A stretch of DNA of 10,317 nucleotides from JBBECF01 sp040881945 (GCA_040881945.1 JBBECF010000211.1:1-10317); one strand, 5' to 3'. Shown: positions 1 through 8,288, numbered from the stretch's first letter. Notes: a model not told the origin generated them from the letters alone. Translations and numbers: made by a program.

Positions 1-1
1 G

Positions 2-457
2 CGCGCCCAGCGCGACCGCGACGACGCCGCGAAGTACGGCGTCTCCGTCTTCGCCCAAGACCTGCTGGCGGTCGCCGACAATCTGCGCCGGGCGCTGGAG
101 GCCCTTCCGCCCGAGGCGCTCGAGGCCGACGAATACCTGCGCAATCTCGCCGCCGGGGTCGAGCTGACGGAACGCCAGCTTCTCGCCGCCTTCGAACGGC
201 ACGGCATTCAGCGGTTCGAACCGGTCGGCGAGCCGTTCGACAGCCACCGGCACCAGGCGATGTTCGAGGTGCCGGGCAGCGACCAGCCGGCCGGCACGGT
301 CGTGCAACTGCTGCAGCCCGGTTACATGCTGTACGACCGGCTGCTGCGCCCGGCGATGGTCGGCGTCGCCAAGGGCAATTCCCCGGGGCCGGGGCCGAAC
401 GGCGCCGCGGACGATCCCCCGCCCTCGCCCGGCGGGCGCGTCGACACCGTCGCCTGA
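2..457 (+). CDS. grpE: GrpE nucleotide exchange factor (5' end outside window)
   Basis: GrpE is the nucleotide exchange factor of the Hsp70 system. It releases ADP from DnaK so that substrate can leave, and it acts in the cytoplasm as a dimer. The visible 151 codons start in the middle of the protein, at a helical stretch reading YGVSVFAQDLLAVADNLRRA, which is typical of the GrpE helix bundle. They continue to the C-terminal beta domain, whose family signature (LQPGYMLYDRLLRPAMVGV) lies at about 299-370. The start codon and N-terminal coiled coil lie upstream of the window. The last 25 or so residues are a low-complexity Pro/Gly-rich tail, and the gene ends with TGA at 455-457. Its 3' end is overlapped on the other strand by the DUF1848 gene. 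dnaK lies 1.2 kb downstream, so the chaperone genes are near each other but separated by that inverted gene. Confidence 0.95.
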   Translation, partial: RAQRDRDDAAKYGVSVFAQDLLAVADNLRRALEALPPEALEADEYLRNLAAGVELTERQLLAAFERHGIQRFEPVGEPFDSHRHQAMFEVPGSDQPAGTVVQLLQPGYMLYDRLLRPAMVGVAKGNSPGPGPNGAADDPPPSPGGRVDTVA

Positions 458-1353
458 TCGCCGCCGGCCGGCGGCCGCGGCGCCGCCAGGAATTCGCCGG
501 CCGGGTCGTGGCCGTGCAGGCGCCGGCGCGCCAGCCCCCGGCCGCGCACCGCATAGCAATAGGCGCAGCCCTGCGGGCAACTGTCATAGGCGCCGATGTC
601 GCGGCTCCGGGCGCAGGCGCAACCCGGCCGGTTGCCCTTGGTCCGCGCGGCGATGCGCCGCCCGGCCACGTCCGACAGGCGCTCGGCGTCGATGCAGCGC
701 GCCGCCGGCGACGCCGCCTCGACGAGCCCCGGCTGGGCACAGAGCGTGAGCCGCATGCCCCGCTCGCCGGCGCTGGCGGCGAGACGGCGCAGCAGATCGC
801 GTTTTTCCGGCGGCTCCGGATCGCGCCAGGCGAAGCCGTGCCGGCGCGCCGCCGCCGCCAGGTTGGTTTGCGTCTTGGCGTAGAACTGCGCAAAGGAGAC
901 GACGACCTCGTCGGTCGCGCCGGCAAGCGCCGCGGCGAGGCGGGCGAAATTGTCGATATGCCAGCCGGTCTCGGTCAGGGAGGTGACGAGTATCGGGTCA
1001 TAGCGCCAGACCACGGCGCGCGGCCCGAAGCGGTCGCTGAGCCCGCGCATCGCCGCGACGGCGCGGGGGCTAAGCGGCGTCGCCGCCTCCAGGGCGCGCG
1101 GATAGCCGGTCACGGTATAGTGGATGACGAACGGAATGCGGCGCGCCGCCACCGCGTCGAGCGCGGCGGCGAAGGGCGCGGCGTTGCGCGTCCAAAAGAC
1201 GAAGCCGTCGACCTCGGGCCCGCCGAGCGGCACGTGGATGGGCGCGCCGCCATAGGGGTTGACGACGCGGCAGAAGCCGGCGTTCAGGCGGTTCATGAAC
1301 CAGGCGCCGTAGAAGGCCGGGATGTCGGTGCGGTAGCTGGCCGAAACGATCAT
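322..1353 (-). CDS. DUF1848 family protein with C-terminal Cys cluster
   Basis: The 343-residue protein opens with the family-like start MIVSASYRTDIPAFYGAWF and carries conserved blocks such as GFVFWTRN (about 50-57) and the segment around WRYDPILV (116-123). Near the C terminus there is a Cys cluster: C245 and C247, then C259, C263 and C266 in CPQGCAYCYA. The last three fit the CX3CX(aromatic)C pattern that binds the 4Fe-4S cluster in radical SAM enzymes, and they resemble the spore photoproduct lyase motif. No reaction is known to me for this family. The start is fixed by homology. A perfect AGGAGG (minus strand, 1374-1379) sits 20 nt upstream of it, too far to be a good ribosome site. Conserved sequence ends near residue 290. 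The remaining tail reads through antisense to the end of grpE and looks unconserved, so a stop may have been lost. The DUF1848 assignment is confident; the radical SAM idea is inference. Confidence 0.9.
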   Translation of the reverse strand: MIVSASYRTDIPAFYGAWFMNRLNAGFCRVVNPYGGAPIHVPLGGPEVDGFVFWTRNAAPFAAALDAVAARRIPFVIHYTVTGYPRALEAATPLSPRAVAAMRGLSDRFGPRAVVWRYDPILVTSLTETGWHIDNFARLAAALAGATDEVVVSFAQFYAKTQTNLAAAARRHGFAWRDPEPPEKRDLLRRLAASAGERGMRLTLCAQPGLVEAASPAARCIDAERLSDVAGRRIAARTKGNRPGCACARSRDIGAYDSCPQGCAYCYAVRGRGLARRRLHGHDPAGEFLAAPRPPAGGDQATVSTRPPGEGGGSSAAPFGPGPGELPLATPTIAGRSSRSYSM

Positions 1354-1456
1354 CGTCGCCCGCGGCTCGTGCGCCTCCTAGGAAATCCTTAACCACCTAA
1401 TACCATCGGCGTCCTCGGGATAGGCGATTTTTCGCCGCTTCCGGCCGCCGCGGGCG

Positions 1457-1484
1457 CTTGTAGGACCGGCGACCCTGCCTATAT
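1457..1484 (+). promoter_or_regulatory. RpoH (sigma-32) heat-shock promoter for dnaKJ
   Basis: CTTG at 1457-1460, a 17-nt spacer, then CCTATAT at 1478-1484 matches the alphaproteobacterial RpoH consensus as I know it (CTTG, 17-18 nt, CYTAT-T). It lies upstream of dnaK in the right orientation. Transcription would begin near 1491 and give a leader of about 120 nt. The match is unusually good, but no start site has been mapped here. Confidence 0.82.
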
Positions 1485-1558
1485 ATCCCGTCGAGCCGCA
1501 TGGTTTATTCGGCGCCTCCTCCGGTACCCTTCCGGGGGACCGTCCCAACGGGGGTTCG

Positions 1559-1584
1559 GGCGGCGCTTCTTAAGGAAGGCCGCC
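1559..1584 (+). other. Predicted hairpin in the dnaK 5' leader
   Basis: GGCGGC (1559-1564), a single bulged G and CTTC (1566-1569) pair with GAAG (1575-1578) and GCCGCC (1579-1584) around the 5-nt loop TTAAG. This makes a 10-bp stem. It lies inside the predicted heat-shock transcript, about 20 nt before the dnaK ribosome site (AGAGG, 1604-1608), and does not cover that site. There is no U-run, so it is unlikely to be a terminator. It could stabilise the leader or take part in temperature-dependent folding. I see no convincing ROSE-type thermometer. Confidence 0.4.
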
Positions 1585-1613
1585 TCGCGGACCTGCTGAA
1601 CGAAGAGGATGAC

Positions 1614-3548
<1,935 letters not shown>

Positions 3549-3565
3549 CTTCCGGCTTCTGACTC

Positions 3566-4705
3566 ATGGCCAAGCAGGACTATTACGAGGCCCTCGGCGT
3601 CGAACGCGGCGCCAGCGCCGACGAGATCAAGAAGGCCTTTCGCAACCTGGCCATGAAATGCCACCCGGACCGCAATTCGGGCGACAGCACCGCAGAGCAC
3701 CGCTTCAAGGAACTCAACGAAGCCTACGACGTCCTCAAGGACGGCCAGAAGCGGGCCGCCTACGACCGGTTCGGCCACGCCGCCTTCGAGAACGGCGGGG
3801 CCCCGCGCGGCGCCGGCGGCGGCTTCGAGTTCACGGCGGCCGGCTTCGCCGACATCTTCGACGAAATGTTCGGCGACTTCATGGGCGGCCGGCGCGACCA
3901 GGGGTCCCGCGGCCGCGGCGCCGACCTGCGCTTCAACATGGAGATCACGCTCGAGGAAGCCTTCGCCGGCAAGCAGGCGACGATCCGCGTGCCGACATCG
4001 GTGACCTGCGAGGCGTGCAGCGGCAGCGGCGGCGAGAAGGGCGCGAAGCCGATCGCCTGCCCGTCCTGCCACGGCGCGGGACGGGTGCGCGCGACCCAGG
4101 GATTCTTCACCATCGAGCGGACCTGCCAGGCTTGTCACGGCGCCGGCAAGGTCATCGAGAAGGCGTGCAAGGCCTGCGACGGCAGCGGCCGGCTGCGCAA
4201 GGAAAAGGCGCTGTCGGTCGCGGTCCCGCCCGGGGTCGAGGACGGCACCCGCATCCGCCTCGCCAACGAGGGCGAGGTCGGCCTGCGCGGGGCGCCGGCG
4301 GGCGACCTCTACATCTTCTTGGCGGTGGCCGCGCATCGCCTGTTCCAGCGCGATGGCGCCAACATCCACTGCCGCGTGCCGATTCCGATGAGCACGGCGG
4401 CGCTCGGCGGCGCCATCGACGTGCCGGCGGTCGACGGCAGCCGCGCCAGCGTCAATGTCCCGGCCGGCACCCAGACCGGCCAGCGGTTCCGCCTGCGCGG
4501 CAAGGGCATGTCGGTGCTGCGCTCGTCGGCCCGCGGCGACATGTATGTCGAGATCATGGTCGAAACCCCGGTCAGCCTGACCAAGAAGCAGCAGGAGCTG
4601 CTGCGCGAATTCGACGCGGCCGGCGGCAAGGGCCGGCGCCACAGCCCGGCCTCGGAAGGCTTCTTCGCCAAGGTCAAGGACTTCTGGCAGGAGCTGAAGG
4701 AATAG
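3566..4705 (+). CDS. dnaJ: Chaperone protein DnaJ (Hsp40, class I)
   Basis: DnaJ delivers substrates to DnaK and stimulates its ATPase. The 379-residue protein has every class I part in order. The J domain (about 5-70) has the HPD triad at 33-35. A Gly/Phe-rich linker follows (about 70-115). The zinc-binding region has four CxxCxGxG-type repeats with cysteine pairs at 148/151, 165/168, 187/190 and 201/204 (CEACSGSG, CPSCHGAG, CQACHGAG, CKACDGSG). The second is CPSCHGAG and the fourth CKACDGSG, so both zinc sites are complete. The C-terminal peptide-binding and dimerisation domains run to the end. The start ATG lies 17 nt after the dnaK stop. No clear Shine-Dalgarno sequence is visible in the gap, which suggests translational coupling to dnaK and expression from the same heat-shock promoter. 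Confidence 0.98.
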   Translation: MAKQDYYEALGVERGASADEIKKAFRNLAMKCHPDRNSGDSTAEHRFKELNEAYDVLKDGQKRAAYDRFGHAAFENGGAPRGAGGGFEFTAAGFADIFDEMFGDFMGGRRDQGSRGRGADLRFNMEITLEEAFAGKQATIRVPTSVTCEACSGSGGEKGAKPIACPSCHGAGRVRATQGFFTIERTCQACHGAGKVIEKACKACDGSGRLRKEKALSVAVPPGVEDGTRIRLANEGEVGLRGAPAGDLYIFLAVAAHRLFQRDGANIHCRVPIPMSTAALGGAIDVPAVDGSRASVNVPAGTQTGQRFRLRGKGMSVLRSSARGDMYVEIMVETPVSLTKKQQELLREFDAAGGKGRRHSPASEGFFAKVKDFWQELKE

Positions 4706-4727
4706 TCGGCCGGCGGTCAGGGCCGTC

Positions 4728-4757
4728 TTGCGGCGGTCCGGCGCGACGCGGTACATA
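4728..4757 (+). promoter_or_regulatory. Possible sigma-70-type promoter for dapB
   Basis: TTGCGG at 4728-4733, an 18-nt spacer and TACATA at 4752-4757 lie in the 81-nt gap between dnaJ and dapB, with the dapB ATG 29 nt beyond the -10. This would let a housekeeping gene be expressed independently of the heat-shock operon in front of it. It is a pattern match only; high-GC alphaproteobacterial promoters are loosely conserved. Confidence 0.4.
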
Positions 4758-4786
4758 ACCGGGCGGCGGCGAAGGCGGGGCTCTCC

Positions 4787-5602
4787 ATGTCGGCGGTGAG
4801 GATCGGCGTCATCGGCTGCGCCGGGCGGATGGGGCGGCTGCTCCTGCGCGCCGTCGCGGCCACCCCAGGCTGCGCCGTGGCCGGCGGCAGCGAACGGCCG
4901 GGCGACCCGGCGGTCGGCCGCGATGTGGGGACGTTGGCCGGTCTCGATCCGCTCGGCCGCGCGGTGACCGACGATGCGGCCGCGCTGATTGCCGCCGCCG
5001 ACGCCGTGCTCGAATTCACGACACCGGCGGCAACGGTCGAGCACGCGGCCCTCGCCGCGCGCAACCGCACGGTCCACGTCATCGGCACAACTGGGCTCGA
5101 CGCGTCCCAGACCGCCGCGGTCGAGCGCGCCGCCCGCGACGCCGCCATCGTGCTCGCGCCGAACATGTCGCTCGGCGTCAACCTGCTGCTGCGCCTGGTG
5201 CGCGAGGCGGCGCGCGCTCTCGATCCCGACTGGGACATCGAAATCGTCGAGATGCATCATCGCCACAAGATCGACGCGCCCTCGGGCACGGCGCTCGCGC
5301 TCGGCCGGGCGGCGGCCGCGGGCCGAGGGCAGGGTCTCGACGCGGTGGCGCGGCGGTCGCGCGACGGCCTCATCGGCCCGCGCCCGCGCGGCGAGATCGG
5401 CTTCGCGACGTTGCGCGGCGGCGACGTGGTCGGCGAGCACCGGGTGATCCTGGCGGCCGAAGGCGAGCGGGTCGAGCTCGCCCATATCGCGACCGGCCGC
5501 GACATCTTCGCCCGCGGCGCGGTCAAGGCCGCGCTCTGGGCGCAAGGCAAGCCGCCCGGCCTCTACGACATGGCCGACGTGCTCGGGCTCGGAGAGTCCT
5601 AA
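4787..5602 (+). CDS. dapB: 4-hydroxy-tetrahydrodipicolinate reductase
   Basis: DapB reduces 4-hydroxy-tetrahydrodipicolinate to tetrahydrodipicolinate with NAD(P)H. This is the second step committed to diaminopimelate and lysine synthesis in the cytoplasm. At 271 residues it has the normal family length. The N-terminal Rossmann fold carries GCAGRMG (10-16) for dinucleotide binding and GTTG at 100-103. The family signature VEMHHRHKIDAPSGTA (154-169) supplies the catalytic His157/His158 region, Lys161 and the substrate-binding GT pair. The ATG at 4787 gives the usual short lead before the beta strand VRIGVIG. A weak AAGG lies about 11 nt upstream. The gene follows dnaJ by 81 nt, and its TAA overlaps the stop of the convergent DUF2244 gene by 4 nt. 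Confidence 0.97.
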   Translation: MSAVRIGVIGCAGRMGRLLLRAVAATPGCAVAGGSERPGDPAVGRDVGTLAGLDPLGRAVTDDAAALIAAADAVLEFTTPAATVEHAALAARNRTVHVIGTTGLDASQTAAVERAARDAAIVLAPNMSLGVNLLLRLVREAARALDPDWDIEIVEMHHRHKIDAPSGTALALGRAAAAGRGQGLDAVARRSRDGLIGPRPRGEIGFATLRGGDVVGEHRVILAAEGERVELAHIATGRDIFARGAVKAALWAQGKPPGLYDMADVLGLGES

Positions 5603-6120
5603 CCGGCGGCGCGCGCCGCCCAAAGCGCGTGGCTCAGGGCCCGCGCCAGTTCCGCCCGTTCCTCCGGCGCCAGGAAATCGCCGATGACCAGCGAGCGGCC
5701 ATGCGAGCTCAAGGTCAGGCGGCTGTCGTGCAGCGGCGGGTCGTCCATGGCGACGCGCAGCCAATAGGGCTGGAAGGTCCAAAGCCGCGCCCGCCCGCGC
5801 CAGTCGCGACGCTCCACGGTCAGGGCGGCGCCGGTCAGGCGCACCCGCTCGAACAGCCGCGCGCTGCGGTAGTTGAGGCGGAAGCAGACATAGATCAGCA
5901 GCACCTCCAGACCGCAGAAGCCGAACACCGGCCAGGCGCCGGCCATCAGGAAGGCGATGCCGATGCCGAAGCCGACCGCGGCGACCAGGCCCATGAGCAC
6001 GGCGAAGCCGACCGGACCCAGGCTGCGGTGCGGGCGCAACACGGCGTCGAACAGCACCGGCTCGACCGTGCAGGCTCCGGGCGGCGCCGCGACGGCGGGA
6101 AGACTGATATTCATTCTCAT
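5599..6120 (-). CDS. DUF2244 domain-containing membrane protein
   Basis: The function is unknown; this is an integral membrane protein family common in alphaproteobacteria. The 173-residue product carries the family marks PHRSLGP (30-36) and GAWPVFGFCGLEVLL (61-75). Two membrane segments lie at about 37-60 and 62-80, followed by a soluble C-terminal beta-rich part ending in GDFLAPEERAELARAL. The frame stays open to 6363, but the extra residues only translate a repeat element, including a peptide like PHPEPVEG, so they are excluded. ATGs at 6120 and 6114 are both plausible. The second lies 9 nt after a TATAGT box and fits a leaderless start. The TAG stop overlaps the dapB stop by 4 nt. Upstream and divergent is nth, separated by the inserted 176-bp element. 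Confidence 0.9.
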   Translation of the reverse strand: MRMNISLPAVAAPPGACTVEPVLFDAVLRPHRSLGPVGFAVLMGLVAAVGFGIGIAFLMAGAWPVFGFCGLEVLLIYVCFRLNYRSARLFERVRLTGAALTVERRDWRGRARLWTFQPYWLRVAMDDPPLHDSRLTLSSHGRSLVIGDFLAPEERAELARALSHALWAARAAG

Positions 6121-6123
6121 TAA

Positions 6124-6152
6124 ACTATAGGAGCGGCCGCGCACGGGGTAAA
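6124..6152 (-). promoter_or_regulatory. Possible promoter of the DUF2244 gene
   Basis: On the minus strand TTTACC (6147-6152), a 17-nt spacer and TATAGT (6124-6129) resemble a sigma-70 promoter. The -10 box ends 3 nt before the ATG at 6120 and 9 nt before the ATG at 6114, so the message could be leaderless from 6114. The -35 box overlaps the left copy of the direct repeat that flanks the inserted element. This is inference from pattern and spacing only. Confidence 0.35.
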
Positions 6153-6158
6153 GCGGCG

Positions 6159-6334
6159 CAGGGCTATCGCACATGGGCGCTGCAATTATGCCCTTGCGTC
6201 CTTCGACAGGCTCAGGATGAGGGGAACTCTTCGTGGCACAAAGAAAAACCCTCATGCTGAGCCTGTCGAAGCACGCACGACGCTGATCCAGGTCTCCTTG
6301 GACGACCGCAGAGTGGTCAAATGCGATAGCCCTG
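6159..6334. mobile_element. MITE-like element, 176 bp, with terminal inverted repeats
   Basis: The perfect 13-bp inverted repeat CAGGGCTATCGCA is found at 6159-6171 and, as its complement, at 6322-6334; the similarity continues weakly to 17 bp. The element is bracketed by AAAGCGGCG (6150-6158) and AAAGCGGCC (6335-6343). These are direct repeats matching in 8 of 9 bases and look like a target-site duplication. No transposase is encoded, so it would be a non-autonomous element mobilised in trans. Its centre is occupied by a long palindrome, listed separately. It sits between the divergent DUF2244 and nth genes. An IS with terminal repeats of this sequence should exist in this or a related genome; I cannot name its family with confidence. 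Confidence 0.65.
6195..6277. repeat. REP-like palindrome inside the 176-bp element
   Basis: The left arm (6201-6223) begins CTTCGACAGGCTCAGGATGA. It is the inverse complement of 6249-6271 at 22 of 23 positions, around a 25-nt loop. With the flanks 6195-6200 and 6272-6277 the match is 27 of 29. From memory, this CTTCGACAGGCTCAG sequence recurs between genes in many proteobacterial genomes and gives spurious peptides such as PHPEPVEG when translated. In RNA it would form a strong hairpin. It may act as a transcription barrier or stabiliser between the two divergent genes. Confidence 0.8.
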
Positions 6335-6353
6335 AAAGCGGCCGCCCGGCACT

Positions 6354-6382
6354 TTGCCGGCAACCGCGGCGGCGGCTACAGT
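6354..6382 (+). promoter_or_regulatory. Possible promoter giving a leaderless nth mRNA
   Basis: TTGCCG (6354-6359), a 17-nt spacer and TACAGT (6377-6382) are followed after 7 nt by the nth ATG at 6390. That spacing puts the transcription start at or next to the start codon. There is no Shine-Dalgarno sequence in front of nth, which agrees with leaderless translation. This is a prediction from spacing only. Confidence 0.4.
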
Positions 6383-6389
6383 GGCGGCG

Positions 6390-7025
6390 ATGAAGCGGGC
6401 CGAGATCGAGACGTTCTTTCGCCGGCTGGCGGCGGCCAATCCGAGCCCGCGCGGCGAGCTCGCCCATGTCGATCCCTATACGCTGCTGGTGGCGGTCGTG
6501 TTGTCGGCGCAGGCGACCGACGCCGGGGTCAACAAGGCCACGACGCGGCTGTTCCCGGTCGCCGACACGCCGGCCAGGATGCTCGCCCTCGGCGAGGCGG
6601 GCCTGCGCGAGCACATCCGCACCATCGGCCTCTTTAATACCAAGGCGAAGAACATCATCGCCCTGAGCGAGATCCTGCTCAGCGAGCACGGCGGCGCGGT
6701 GCCGCGCGAGCGCGCCGCCCTCGAGGCGCTGCCCGGCGTCGGGCGCAAGACCGCCAACATCGTGCTCAACGACGCTTTCGGCGAGCCGACCATCGCCGTC
6801 GACACGCACGTCTTCCGGCTGTGCAACCGCACCGGGCTGGCGCCCGGCAAGACGGTGCGCGAGGTCGAGGATCGATTGGACCGGGTGGTACCGGCGCGCT
6901 GGAAGCGGAACGCGCACCACTGGCTGATCCTGCACGGTCGCTACATCTGCAAGGCGCGCAAGCCCGATTGCCCGAACTGCCCGGTGCGCGACCTCTGCGC
7001 CTTCAAGGGCAAGACGGTCGTTTAG
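6390..7025 (+). CDS. nth: Endonuclease III (DNA glycosylase/AP lyase)
   Basis: Nth removes oxidised pyrimidines from DNA and cuts the abasic site by beta-elimination, starting base excision repair. With the ATG at 6390 the protein is 211 residues, the same length as the Escherichia coli enzyme. Key residues fall at the same numbers: the helix-hairpin-helix LPGVGRKTAN with the catalytic Lys120, Asp138 in VDTHVF, and the 4Fe-4S cysteines C187, C194, C197 and C203. An in-frame TTG at 6354 would add 12 Ala-rich residues and has no support. The TAG stop overlaps the TAA of the convergent lipoprotein gene by 4 nt. Upstream lies the 176-bp inserted element, 47 nt beyond its right direct repeat. No Shine-Dalgarno sequence is seen, and the promoter spacing suggests a leaderless message. 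Confidence 0.98.
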   Translation: MKRAEIETFFRRLAAANPSPRGELAHVDPYTLLVAVVLSAQATDAGVNKATTRLFPVADTPARMLALGEAGLREHIRTIGLFNTKAKNIIALSEILLSEHGGAVPRERAALEALPGVGRKTANIVLNDAFGEPTIAVDTHVFRLCNRTGLAPGKTVREVEDRLDRVVPARWKRNAHHWLILHGRYICKARKPDCPNCPVRDLCAFKGKTVV

Positions 7026-7573
7026 CTCGCGGTCGGCGACCGTCGGGCGGCGAGGACGGCGTTGAGGCAGCCGCGGGCCGCGACCGGCTGGGCGGCGGCG
7101 GTTCGCGCCTCGACAAAGACGACGCGATAGACGCCGCCGTCGGGATAGAGAAACAGGTCGAGGACGCAGGCGGTCGCCAGGTACTGCAAGACCTCCGCCG
7201 GGTCCTCGCTGCGGACGACGCGCGGCCGGCCGAGCAGTTTTTCCACCGAGATTCGGTTGAGGTCCAGGAGCCGGTCCGGGTCGTCGTCCACGGCCGGCGT
7301 CGCCGCGACCGGTGGCACGACCGCGGCCCGGTCGGCGCGCGCGAAGACCGCGCCCGGCACGGTGCCCGGCCGCCACCGTCCGATCGTCGGGCGCGCCGCC
7401 CCTGCCGCTCCGGCCGAGACCGCCGCCATCGGCTCGACGGCGCTCGAAGCCGGTTCGAGGCCGGTCGTCGCACAGGCCGCGAGAACGGCCGAAAGCGCGG
7501 CCCAGGCCGGTGCGGCGCGACGGCAGCGACCGGTCGCGATCCACCGCTCCGGACGTGCCGGCGGCTGAAACAT
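7022..7573 (-). CDS. Putative lipoprotein, conserved alphaproteobacterial type
   Basis: The function is unknown. The 183-residue product begins with a basic N terminus and a hydrophobic stretch ending in the lipobox L31-A32-A33-C34 (SAVLAAC), so it is probably cleaved and lipidated at Cys34. Position +2 is Ala, which would allow outer-membrane sorting. A Pro/Ala-rich linker follows. A compact C-terminal domain at about 100-156 contains LLGRPRVVRSEDPAEVLQY and ACVLDLFLYPDGGVYRV, a pattern I recall from small conserved hypothetical proteins of this class but cannot name. Two Cys remain in the mature part (136 and 169). The start is supported by GAGGAAG (minus strand, 7578-7584) just upstream. 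It lies 37 nt after the bactofilin gene in the same direction, so the two are likely co-transcribed. Confidence 0.78.
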   Translation of the reverse strand: MFQPPARPERWIATGRCRRAAPAWAALSAVLAACATTGLEPASSAVEPMAAVSAGAAGAARPTIGRWRPGTVPGAVFARADRAAVVPPVAATPAVDDDPDRLLDLNRISVEKLLGRPRVVRSEDPAEVLQYLATACVLDLFLYPDGGVYRVVFVEARTAAAQPVAARGCLNAVLAARRSPTAS

Positions 7574-7610
7574 CCCGCTTCCTCGGTCGAAACGGCGGCG
7601 TGCGCGCCGG

Positions 7611-8288
7611 TCAGAGGCCGCCGCCGCCCGATCCGACTGTCGCCTCGAAGAGGCCCTCCTGGGACTCGGCCAGCCGCTCCGACGGCGCCGGCTCGACGAG
7701 CCGGGCCGGAGCCTCCGGCAGCGCCGCCCCCGTCGCCGTCGACCCTTCGGGGAGCTGCTCGATTTCGCCGCAGATGACGCCGCCGCGCTCGATTTCGATC
7801 TCGCCGTACCGGACCGACCCCTCGATCCGGCCGGTGGAACGGAGCAACAGGCGCTCGCGCACCACGAGGTCGCCTTCGAAGCGGCCGCTGATGTCGGCCG
7901 TGTCGATGTGGGCGGATCCCTTGAACACGCCGGTCTGGGCGATCTCGATGGTCCGACTGTCGGTCAGCGACGCTTCGACCCGGCCCTCGACCACCAGCCG
8001 CTCGCAAGCGCGGATCTCGCCGGTGAGCACGATCTCGCGGCCGACGATCAGCTTCTTGCCATCGCTCTCCGCGCTCGCGGCGGGCCGCGGTTCGGGGCGG
8101 CGGACCGCTCCGCCGGCGACCTCCGGCAGACGCCGCGGCACTTCGACCAGGGCCGGCCGGCTCGCGGCCGACGCCGGCTCCGGGCGGGGATAGGTGCGTT
8201 GATGCGGCATCTCGCCGCTCAACTCGCGCGCCGACACTTCGGCGCCGCTCTTCGTCGACAACTCGCGATCTTTCTTTCTGCCGAACAT
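7611..8288 (-). CDS. Bactofilin-family polymer-forming cytoskeletal protein
   Basis: Bactofilins (DUF583) assemble without nucleotide into filaments or patches at the membrane. They help organise cell shape, stalks or envelope enzymes. The conserved core at about 77-177 shows the beta-helix pattern of short strands and turns with evenly spaced Gly: LIVGREIVLTGEI, LVVEGRVEASL, IEIAQTGVFKGSAHI, ADISGRFEGDLVV, GRIEGSVRYGEIEI. Flanking it are a charged, disordered N-terminal region (MFGRKKDRE...) and a Pro/Gly-rich C-terminal tail, the usual layout. The ATG at 8288 is preferred because AAGGGG lies 8 nt upstream. The ATG at 8294 has only about 2 nt of spacing from that site and would add two residues. 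The neighbours are an EI24 membrane protein upstream and a lipoprotein downstream, which suits an envelope-linked role. Confidence 0.92.
   Translation of the reverse strand: MFGRKKDRELSTKSGAEVSARELSGEMPHQRTYPRPEPASAASRPALVEVPRRLPEVAGGAVRRPEPRPAASAESDGKKLIVGREIVLTGEIRACERLVVEGRVEASLTDSRTIEIAQTGVFKGSAHIDTADISGRFEGDLVVRERLLLRSTGRIEGSVRYGEIEIERGGVICGEIEQLPEGSTATGAALPEAPARLVEPAPSERLAESQEGLFEATVGSGGGGL

Noticed and set aside
508..1392. 294-codon plus-strand open frame opposite DUF1848
   Set aside because: It is a shadow of the DUF1848 gene, which has a clear family start and Cys motif; the plus-strand product is low-complexity Arg/Ala.
1500..1613. Upstream in-frame ATG for dnaK
   Set aside because: It would add 38 unrelated residues, and the canonical MSKVIGIDLGTT start with a ribosome site lies at 1614.
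6121..6363. N-terminal extension of the DUF2244 protein
   Set aside because: The extra residues translate the inserted element and its REP-like palindrome and have no counterpart in the family.
6252..7544. 430-codon open frame antisense to nth
   Set aside because: It covers nth and the lipoprotein gene in another frame and ends in the repeat element. No family features are seen.
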